Source: Rhodobacter viridis (GTDB lineage: Bacteria; Pseudomonadota; Alphaproteobacteria; Rhodobacterales; Rhodobacteraceae). Taken from it: DNA of 64,000 bases. Below the pieces are notes generated by a model that searched no databases, was not told where the DNA came from, and worked only from the letters and a program-made list of their open reading frames with translations. This document shows, piece by piece, positions 22,063 to 29,141 of the stretch. The DNA is taken from assembly GCF_003217355.1 (NCBI RefSeq), contig NZ_QJTK01000004.1, positions 124,001 to 188,000 on the forward strand, written 5' to 3'. The position numbers were made by a program, and so were the translations under genes. Every line of letters starts with the position of its first letter. The stretch's first letter is position 1.

Positions 22063-23107
22063 GGGCCTTGGAGACTGGGAAGGTGGAGGTGCCTGGCCAG
22101 AGAACGGTACGAGCAAAACTTGGAAACAGGGCCGGAGTGGAGCCTCAGTCTTGCAAGCATCCGTCAAGATTCCCTTACAGATCTGGAGTTGTTTCAGGTT
22201 GACTTAACGTCGCAAACACAATGTCGCAGGTCGCTTTCCGTTTCCGGGCGGCAAGGTTGTGCGCTGAGTCCCCTGTCGGGAGCCGGTATGAGGAGGAAGA
22301 ACGAGGGCGACTCTCCCCAGAAAGCGGCCGATGGCAAGTAGGTTTCCAATTTTCCATTTTGGTGAGAGATTTGGCGTTGGTGTGGGTTTTTGCGGGCGCC
22401 CGACGTGTTGCGCAAATGCGCGGCGACACCCGTTCAAACCGCTTCGATGCAGGCAAAAATCAACCTTTAGGTGAGATTTGTATGCGCAATTTCCACCCAA
22501 AACGGGGCCGATCCGGTCGTAAATTTGGCGATGATCCTACGGATGGCGGCTTCGGGTGGGTTTTCTGCTCGGTTTTGTGCTGTGATGCGCCGGAAATGAA
22601 GCGCGCTTGCCGCGCGTGATCGGCCGTCTTTCCCGACTTGTCCCGGAATCAAGGTTCTTCGCCGCACGTGCGGGGCGAATTTCGGAAATAATGGTCAGTA
22701 ATTTTTACTTATCGCGCATCGAGGTCCTCGGGGTCGCGAAACCGTCCGTTCTGAGTGGGTGAAAAGCTTTTTACCAACCAAGGCAAAACGTTTGACCCTC
22801 CCGCCGGTTGGGCGCAATTTTGACCCATCCCAAGGGAAGGGTGGAGGATGGAGAGGTTCGGGCCGCTTTAGGATCGCAGGTCTTGGAACATGGATACGGG
22901 GTCGGGTCGGACCAAAGGCCCCCGATGACATGGCGTCGGTGCCGGAACAGAACCGCATCAGACCACAAGAATTGCGGCGATTGTGCTCGACCTCTCCATG
23001 ACCCTCGACCGGACGTTGGCGCCACTTGTTACCTTGCCACGTGCCCCTCCGGTCCTTTCCCTTCGATCCGCGGTTTCACCGCCCGTTCTCTGCCGTTGAG
23101 TGCCCTG
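22063..23107. other. Gene-free kilobase upstream of the orphan hydrogenase gene
   Basis: About 1,045 bases with no reading frame that looks coding on either strand. It is visibly richer in A and T than its neighbours. It holds a hairpin TTCGCC-GCACGTGC-GG-GGCGAA (22658-22679), a short dyad AGTAA-TTT-TTACT (22697-22709), two related GGTGAGA...TTTG motifs (near 22360 and 22470), and two GCGCAATTT..ACCCA motifs (near 22484 and 22811). It must contain the promoters of the minus-strand receptor gene and of the HoxH-like gene. No HupR-type TTG-N5-CAA site was found. It could also hide a small RNA or a decayed gene. Confidence 0.6.
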
Positions 23108-24607
23108 ATGCTTGCCCTCGAGACGACCCCAGTTCCCCGGTTTCCGGCCCGGATGCTTTCCGAGCCGGTCGCGCTTTCCGAGGATGCGGGGCACGAAGGC
23201 CGTGGCAAGGTGACGATCCAGCTTGATTCGCGGGGACAGGTGCATCACGTCGATCTGCAGATCCTCGCCCTGCGCGGCTTCGAGGAATTCATTGAAGGCC
23301 GCCCCTGTGACGAGGTGCCCGAGGCGGTGCAGCGGCTCTGCGGCACTTGCCCGGTCAGTCATCATCTGGCGGCGGTCAAGGCGATGGACCGGATCGCGGG
23401 TTACGACCGGCTCACCCCCACGGCGGAAAAGCTGCGCCGGCTGATGCATTTCGGCCAGTTCGTGCAAAGCCATGCCGTGCATCTGTATCATCTGACCGAG
23501 CCCGACCTGCTTCTGGGTTTCGACAGCGAGACCAATCGGCGCGGCCTTGTCGATGTGGCGCGCAGCTTTCCGCAACTCGCCACCGAAGGCGTGCTGATGC
23601 GCCGCTTCGGGCAGGAGGTGGTCCGCGCCGTCATGGGCCCTCGTCTTGCGGGGGCGGGAGCGGTTCCGGGCGGCATGCGCCGGGCGCTGAGCCGCGAAAG
23701 CCGTGATCTTCTGCGCGCCGATGTCGATCAGGTGATCGACTGGGCGGTGGGCGCGCTGCGCGTGCTCGAACGTCTGCACGACACCAATCCGGCCTTCTAC
23801 GATCATTTCGGCGAAGTCGGCGGCAACATGATCGGCCTTGTCGGCCGGGGTGGGGCGCTGGATTTCTACACCGGTCGGCTGCGGGCCCGCGATGCGCTGG
23901 GCGTGACGCTCTTCGACGGTGTTGCCCCCGCGGCCTATCGCGGTGTTCTGGCCGAAGAGCCCGGCCCGGGCGGTCCGCATATTCGCGCGCTTGGCCCCGA
24001 GGCGGGCTGGTATCGCGTCGGCCCGCTGGCCCGTTTGCAGGTCTGCGACCTTCTGACCTCCGAGAAGGCCGAGACCGAACGGCAGCGGCTTCTCGCCGTC
24101 GGTGGCGGGAAGCCGTTGCATGGAACGCTGTTCTATCACGGGGCGCGGCTGGTCGAGCTGCTGCATGCGGCCGAGCTGATCCGGGATCTTCTCGACGATC
24201 CCGAGCTGCTGGGGCACGATCTGATGGCTGATCGCGGGGCACCCCAGCGCGAGGCGATCGGCGTGATCGAAGCCCCGCGCGGCACGTTGTTCCACCGCTA
24301 CGAGGTCGACGACGACGCCCGCGTGCGCCGCTGCGAGTTGATCATCTCGACCGCCAACAACACCCAGGCGATGAACGCGGCGGTCCGCAAGGTCGCGGCA
24401 GAGTATTTCGACGGCAGCGAGATCACCGAGGGGCTCTTGGGTCATATCGAGGTCGCGATCCGGGCCTATGACCCTTGTCTGGCCTGCGCCACCCATGCGC
24501 TGGGGCAGATGCCGCTTTCGGTCGAATTGATCGACGCCGCGGGCGCGGTTGTCTCGGGCCTGCGCCGGGGCGCCGACGGGGGGGTGTCATGCTGCGTTCC
24601 ATCCTAG
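23108..24607 (+). CDS. Orphan HoxH-type (group 3) [NiFe]-hydrogenase large subunit
   Basis: A 499-residue catalytic-subunit homologue. The first Cys pair is in RLCGTCPVSHHLAAVKAMD, and LMHFGQFVQSHAVHLYHL and GAGAVPGGM follow; all are typical of the bidirectional NAD-linked HoxH branch rather than of HupL. The C-terminal ligand motif is YDPCLACATHALGQMP, followed by a 36-residue tail after the His that a protease would remove. The N-terminal PVTRIEGH motif is degenerate: PVALSEDAGHEGRGKV keeps the Glu but loses the Arg. No small subunit (HoxY) or diaphorase (HoxFU) gene is adjacent. ATG 23108 was chosen; the frame is open upstream. Its 3' end overlaps the protease gene by 19 bases. The electron partner is unknown; a remnant of a lost enzyme is possible, but the frame is intact. 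Confidence 0.85.
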   Translation: MLALETTPVPRFPARMLSEPVALSEDAGHEGRGKVTIQLDSRGQVHHVDLQILALRGFEEFIEGRPCDEVPEAVQRLCGTCPVSHHLAAVKAMDRIAGYDRLTPTAEKLRRLMHFGQFVQSHAVHLYHLTEPDLLLGFDSETNRRGLVDVARSFPQLATEGVLMRRFGQEVVRAVMGPRLAGAGAVPGGMRRALSRESRDLLRADVDQVIDWAVGALRVLERLHDTNPAFYDHFGEVGGNMIGLVGRGGALDFYTGRLRARDALGVTLFDGVAPAAYRGVLAEEPGPGGPHIRALGPEAGWYRVGPLARLQVCDLLTSEKAETERQRLLAVGGGKPLHGTLFYHGARLVELLHAAELIRDLLDDPELLGHDLMADRGAPQREAIGVIEAPRGTLFHRYEVDDDARVRRCELIISTANNTQAMNAAVRKVAAEYFDGSEITEGLLGHIEVAIRAYDPCLACATHALGQMPLSVELIDAAGAVVSGLRRGADGGVSCCVPS

Positions 24608-25137
24608 GTCCGCGTCTGGTCGTCTTTGCCTGGGGCAATGAAAGCCGCGGCGATGACGGGCTTGGCCCGCGGCTGGCGGCAAGGATCGCGACGGCGGGCT
24701 GGCAACACATCACGCTGATCGAGGATGTGCAGCTGCAGGTCGAACATGCGCTCGATCTCGTCGGGCAGGACATGGCGCTGTTCATCGATGCGGGGATGGG
24801 CACGCCCGCGCCCTTTGCCTTCGTGCAGACCGCGCCGCGCCGCCACCTTGGGCATTCGACGAGCCACGGCATCGGCCCCGAAGGCGTGCTTGAGGCCTTC
24901 CGGCAGGTCATGCATGACGAGCCGCCGCCCGCTTTCGTGCTGTGCCTGCGTGGCGAAAGCTTCGCGCTGGAGGAAGGCCTGAGCGAGACCGCCCGGGAAA
25001 ATCTGGCGAAGGCCTGGGGCTTTCTGATCCCGCTGCTGTCCTGGCCGGGGCTCGATCGCTGGCAGGCGGCCGAGACCGGCCCGCTCGAGGATCTTTCGCC
25101 CCTGCACGAGAACCGCCGTCGCCCGGCGGCCGAGTAA
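24589..25137 (+). CDS. Hydrogenase maturation protease, HoxW-like
   Basis: A 182-residue member of the HyaD/HycI/HoxW endopeptidase family, which clips the C-terminal tail of nickel-loaded large subunits. The signature VFAWGNESRGDDGLGP is at the N-terminus. Later carboxylate and His residues (LFIDAGMG, LGHSTSHGIGPEGVL) can form the nickel-sensing site. It starts inside the 3' end of the HoxH-like gene, so the two are translationally coupled; the natural inference is that it processes that protein's tail. It is distinct from hupD, the protease of the uptake hydrogenase. Confidence 0.85.
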   Translation: MLRSILGPRLVVFAWGNESRGDDGLGPRLAARIATAGWQHITLIEDVQLQVEHALDLVGQDMALFIDAGMGTPAPFAFVQTAPRRHLGHSTSHGIGPEGVLEAFRQVMHDEPPPAFVLCLRGESFALEEGLSETARENLAKAWGFLIPLLSWPGLDRWQAAETGPLEDLSPLHENRRRPAAE

Positions 25138-25228
25138 GCCCCCCGTTTCAGCGCGGTCTGCCGGGGCCAGCCCCTTGCGCGGGGCTCTTGGCCCGATATG
25201 CTGAGCCCGACCCCACCGGAGCTGCATC

Positions 25229-26599
25229 ATGCCCCGACCGCCCGTCAAGGACAGTCCGCCCCGTTTCGACCCGGCCAATCTGGGCGGCCTCCTGCCCGGC
25301 ATGGAGGCCAGCGATGCCGTCTGGGTCGATGTGCTCTCGGCCGTCGACCGCACCTATGCCGAACTTGTCGATTATCAGGAGCGGCTTGAGCGGCAGAACC
25401 ACGAACTCGAGGATCTGCGGTCGTATCTCGGTTCGATCTTCGCCTCGGTCTCGGATGCGCTGATCGTCGCCTCGCGCACGGGGGAGGTGCTGGGCACCTC
25501 GGCCTCGGTCGAGGCGCTGACCGGTGCGCGGTCCGAGGTCTGGCAGGGGCGGCCCCTCTCGGCGATGTTCGACCCGGCCTCTGGCGCGCGGCTCGAACGC
25601 ACGATGGCCGAGGCCGCAAACCGCCGCGCCCCCGTGACGGTCGAGGCGGCGCTGCTGGGTCCGCGCGGGCCCGCACCGCTTGAACTTTCGGTCAGCCCGC
25701 GGCTCGATGAGCGCGACCGCATCATCGGCTATGTGCTGACCGGCCGCCCCTTGGGCGAATTGCGGCAGGCCTATTCGGAACTGGAACGCTCGCATGCCGC
25801 GCTGATCGCGGCGCAGGCGCAGCTGGTGCGCAATGAAAAGCTTGCCTCGCTTGGCCGTTTGCTGGCGGGGGTGGCGCATGAACTGAACAACCCGATTTCC
25901 TTCGTCTATGCCAATGCCCATGCGATGGAGCGCTATGCCGCGAAATTCGAGACCTATTTCGCCGCGGTGCAGGCGGGCGTCCCGCGCGAGGAACTGGTGG
26001 CCCTGCGCGAAACTCTGAAACTCGAACGCGAAGTCGGCAATCTGCGTATCGCCATCAATGGCGCCCGCGACGGCGCCGAACGTGTCCGCGCCATCGTCGA
26101 GGATCTGCGCCGGCTCTCGTCGGAGGGCACCGGCGAGCAGGTCGTCTTCGATCTGGTGGCGACGGCGGGGGTGGCGGCCGATTGGGTGCGGCGCGGCTCG
26201 AAGACGGCGGTGGCGGTCGAGTTCACCGGCCTGCCGAAGCTCGACGTGATCGGGCGGCCCGGCCATATCCAGCAGGTGGTGATGAATCTGGTGCAAAATG
26301 CCATCGATGCGATGGGCGATTTTCAGGACGGCCGCATCCGCATCGAAGCGCGGATCGCGGGCGACCGCGGCGAGCTCGTCGTCTCCGATACCGGGCCGGG
26401 CGTGCCCGAGGACGTGGCCGCGACGATCTTCGATCCGTTCTTCACCACCAAGGACGTCGGCAAGGGCACCGGGCTTGGTCTCTCGATCAGTCACAAGATC
26501 GTCGAGGAACACGGCGGGCGGCTCAGGCTTTTGCCCGAAAACCCCCTTGGCGGCGCCTGTTTCTGCTTCGATCTGGCGCTGGCGGGGGAACCGCAATGA
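25229..26599 (+). CDS. hupT: Hydrogen-signalling histidine kinase HupT
   Basis: A 456-residue soluble kinase. A short coiled coil precedes a PAS domain (about residues 65-170). The H-box [13 protein letters not shown] contains His217 (codon 25877), the phosphorylated residue. A HATPase domain follows with N box ([12 protein letters not shown]), G1 (SDTGPG) and G2 (GKGTGLGLS). No membrane helix is present. HupT phosphorylates HupR in the absence of H2 and is controlled by the HupUV sensor (established for R. capsulatus). Its stop overlaps the hupU start (ATGA 26596-26599), giving one hupTUV unit. Confidence 0.97.
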   Translation: MPRPPVKDSPPRFDPANLGGLLPGMEASDAVWVDVLSAVDRTYAELVDYQERLERQNHELEDLRSYLGSIFASVSDALIVASRTGEVLGTSASVEALTGARSEVWQGRPLSAMFDPASGARLERTMAEAANRRAPVTVEAALLGPRGPAPLELSVSPRLDERDRIIGYVLTGRPLGELRQAYSELERSHAALIAAQAQLVRNEKLASLGRLLAGVAHELNNPISFVYANAHAMERYAAKFETYFAAVQAGVPREELVALRETLKLEREVGNLRIAINGARDGAERVRAIVEDLRRLSSEGTGEQVVFDLVATAGVAADWVRRGSKTAVAVEFTGLPKLDVIGRPGHIQQVVMNLVQNAIDAMGDFQDGRIRIEARIAGDRGELVVSDTGPGVPEDVAATIFDPFFTTKDVGKGTGLGLSISHKIVEEHGGRLRLLPENPLGGACFCFDLALAGEPQ

Positions 26600-27594
26600 A
26601 GGTTCTGTGGTTGCAGGCCTCGGGCTGCGGCGGCTGCACGATGTCGGCGCTTTGCGCCGAGGCGCCCGATCTGATCGACACGCTTGCTGCAGCGGGCGTC
26701 GAATTCCTCTGGCATCCGGCGCTGAGCCTTGCCTCGGGGGGCGAGGTGACGCGGCTCCTGCAGGCGCTTGAGGCCGGAGAGATTGCGCTTGATTGTCTGG
26801 CGGTCGAGGGCGCGATTGCCCGCGGGCCGATGGGCACCGGGCGGTTTCAGATGCTCTCGGGCACCGGGCGCTCGATGCTCGACTGGGTGCGGGCGCTCGC
26901 GCCGAAGGCCGCGCATGTGGTGGCGGTCGGGTCCTGTGCGGCCTATGGCGGCGTGACCTCGGCCGGGGGGAACCCCTCCGATGCGGTGGGGCTGCAGTAT
27001 GACGGCGCGCATCCGGGCGGGGTGCTGGCCGCGGGCTTCCGGGGCGGGCTCGGCCTTCCCGTCGTCAATGTCGCGGGCTGTCCGACCCATCCGGGCTGGG
27101 TGACCGAGACGCTGATGCTGCTCGCCAAGGCGCGGCTGACCGAGGCCGATCTCGACAGTCTCGGGCGGCCGCTCTTTTACGCGCAGCATCTTGTGCATCA
27201 TGGCTGCCCGCGCAACGAATTCTATGAATACAAGGCCTCGGCGCTGCAGCTCTCGGATCTGGGCTGCATGATGGAGCACCTGGGCTGTGTTGGCACGCAA
27301 GCCGTGGGGGATTGCAACATCCGGCCGTGGAACGGCGAGGGCTCCTGCACCCGCGGCGGCTATCCCTGCATCGCCTGCACCGCGCCCGAGTTCGAGGAAC
27401 CGCGCCACCCCTTCACCGAAACGCCAAAAGTGGCGGGCATTCCGGTGGGTCTGCCCGCCGACATGCCGAAGGCCTGGTTCATGGCGCTGGCGTCGCTCTC
27501 GAAAGCCGCGACGCCCGAGCGGATCGCGAAGAACGCGGTGGCCCCGCGCGTGGCCGTGACGCCGACGATCCGCAAGCCCGGAGGTCGGCGATGA
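26596..27594 (+). CDS. hupU: H2-sensor hydrogenase small subunit HupU
   Basis: A 332-residue iron-sulfur subunit of the regulatory hydrogenase. It begins directly with the first cluster motif, WLQASGCGGCTMSALC, and has no Tat signal, in contrast to HupS. This fits a soluble cytoplasmic sensor. Further cluster ligands are in VGSCAAYGG, VAGCPTHPGW, HHGCPRNEFYEY and the C-terminal Cys-rich segment GDCNIRPWNGEGSCTRGGYPCIAC. It forms the H2-responsive complex with HupV, which signals to HupT. It overlaps both neighbours by 4 bases, so sensor subunits and kinase are made together. Confidence 0.96.
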   Translation: MKVLWLQASGCGGCTMSALCAEAPDLIDTLAAAGVEFLWHPALSLASGGEVTRLLQALEAGEIALDCLAVEGAIARGPMGTGRFQMLSGTGRSMLDWVRALAPKAAHVVAVGSCAAYGGVTSAGGNPSDAVGLQYDGAHPGGVLAAGFRGGLGLPVVNVAGCPTHPGWVTETLMLLAKARLTEADLDSLGRPLFYAQHLVHHGCPRNEFYEYKASALQLSDLGCMMEHLGCVGTQAVGDCNIRPWNGEGSCTRGGYPCIACTAPEFEEPRHPFTETPKVAGIPVGLPADMPKAWFMALASLSKAATPERIAKNAVAPRVAVTPTIRKPGGRR

Positions 27595-29021
27595 GCGACA
27601 CGCCGCGTCTGGTCGTCGGCCCCTTCAACCGGGTCGAGGGCGATCTGGAGGTGCATCTCGACATCTCCGAGGGGCGCGTCGCCGCGGCCCGGGTCAATGC
27701 GCCGCTCTATCGCGGTTTCGAGCGCATGCTGGAGGGGCGGGCCCCTGGTGACGCGCTGACGCTGACGCCGCGGATCTGCGGCATCTGCTCGATCTCGCAA
27801 TCGGCGGCCGCGGCGCGGGCGCTGGGCGCGGCGATGGGGCTGGTGCCGACCGATCAGGGCGCGATGCTTGCGGCGCTCATTCATGCGGTCGAGAATGTCT
27901 CGGACCATCTGGTGCATTTCAACCTGTTCTTCATGCCCGATTTCACCCGGCCCTGTTACGCCGCCCGGCCGTGGTATCCGCGCGCCGTCGCGCGGTTCGC
28001 CGCGATCGAGGGACAGGCGGCCCGGGCCGCCATCGCGGCGCGGGCTGGGCTGATGCACATCCTTGGCCTTGTCGCCGGGAAATGGCCGCATACGCTGGCG
28101 CTGCAGCCGGGCGGCGTCACCCGCACGCCCGGCGCGCGCGACGTGCTGCGCATTCAGACCGAGCTGCGGATGTTCCGCAAGCATCTGGAAACGCAGGTCT
28201 TTGGCGGCCCGCTTGAAGACTTCGCTGCGCTCGACAGCCGGTCGGCGCTGATGCGCTGGGATCGCGGCGATGCGGGGCTTTTCCTTGAAATCGCGGCCGA
28301 TCTGGACCTTGACGCGCTGGGCCGTGGCGCCGGGCGCTATCTGAGTTTCGGCGCCTATCCGCTGGCCGAGGGGCATGGCTTCGCCCCCGGCCTCTGGCAG
28401 GCGGGCGAGGTCACGGCGCCGAACATGGCGGCGATTGCCGAGGATCTGAGCCATTCCTGGATGCTGGGCGGCATGGCCCATCCCTTCGACGGCGTGACCC
28501 GCCCCGACGAGACGATGCGCGAGGGCGCCTACAGCTGGTGCAAGGCGCCGCGGCTGGAGGGCGCGCCGGTCGAGGTGGGGGCGCTGGCGCGGCAGCTGAT
28601 CGACGGCCATCCTCTGGCGGTGCAGTTGGCGGGCGGTGGCGTGCTGGCGCGGGTCGCCGGGCGGCTTCTGGAACTCGCGCGGACACAGATCCTGATGGAG
28701 GCCTGGGCCGAGGCGCTTGACCCGGGCGCGGTCTTCATGCGTCAGGGCAACCTGCCCGAGACGGGCGAGGGCGCGGGGCTGGTTGAGGCCGCGCGCGGCA
28801 GTCTGGGGCATTGGCTGCGGATCGAAGGCGGCAAGATCGCGTCTTACCAGATCATCGCGCCGACGACCTGGAACTTTTCCCCGCGCGATGCTCAGGGGGT
28901 GCCGGGGCCTCTGGAAGCGGCGCTGGTTGGGGCTCCGGTCGAGCCGGGCGAAGATAGCCCGGTTTCGGTGCAGCATATCGTGCGCAGTTTCGATCCCTGC
29001 ATGGTGTGCACCGTGCATTGA
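27591..29021 (+). CDS. hupV: H2-sensor hydrogenase large subunit HupV
   Basis: A 476-residue [NiFe] subunit. The N-terminal motif is GPFNRVEGDLEV. The first Cys pair is RICGICSISQSAA, with Gln where catalytic hydrogenases have His, a hallmark of regulatory hydrogenases. The protein ends exactly at FDPCMVCTVH with no C-terminal tail, so no protease is needed for its maturation. Both traits are established for H2 sensors. It starts at ATG 27591, overlapping hupU by 4 bases. A set of hairpins separates it from hypF. Confidence 0.96.
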   Translation: MSDTPRLVVGPFNRVEGDLEVHLDISEGRVAAARVNAPLYRGFERMLEGRAPGDALTLTPRICGICSISQSAAAARALGAAMGLVPTDQGAMLAALIHAVENVSDHLVHFNLFFMPDFTRPCYAARPWYPRAVARFAAIEGQAARAAIAARAGLMHILGLVAGKWPHTLALQPGGVTRTPGARDVLRIQTELRMFRKHLETQVFGGPLEDFAALDSRSALMRWDRGDAGLFLEIAADLDLDALGRGAGRYLSFGAYPLAEGHGFAPGLWQAGEVTAPNMAAIAEDLSHSWMLGGMAHPFDGVTRPDETMREGAYSWCKAPRLEGAPVEVGALARQLIDGHPLAVQLAGGGVLARVAGRLLELARTQILMEAWAEALDPGAVFMRQGNLPETGEGAGLVEAARGSLGHWLRIEGGKIASYQIIAPTTWNFSPRDAQGVPGPLEAALVGAPVEPGEDSPVSVQHIVRSFDPCMVCTVH

Positions 29022-29112
29022 AACCGGCTGGGGGCTTTGCCCCTCTCAGGGCTGCCACGGGCAGCCCGTTCGATTGGAAAGCCTTCCACCGGAAGGCTTT
29101 TCGATCCAATCT
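29022..29112 (+). repeat. Hairpin set between hupV and hypF
   Basis: Three consecutive stem-loops: a small GGGGC-TTT-GCCCC near 29032-29044; GGGCTGCC (29050-29057)/GGCAGCCC (29061-29068); and a long one with AAGCCTTCC (29080-29088)/GGAAGGCTT (29092-29100) extended by GATTGGA (29073-29079)/TCCAATC (29106-29112) across a TTCGA bulge. There is no T run. They could slow transcription, protect the hupTUV mRNA end, or be a mobile-like intergenic repeat. Confidence 0.75.
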
Positions 29113-29141
29113 CACCCCAGCGTATTGGGACCAAGAAGAAA

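Noticed and set aside
22221-22619. A 132-codon frame in the gene-free region
   Set aside because: Composition is uneven, there is no ribosome site, and no motif or family resemblance.
23108-24607. Calling the large subunit a second HupL or HupV
   Set aside because: CPVSHHLAAVKAMD and the 36-residue tail belong to the HoxH branch, not to uptake or sensor types.
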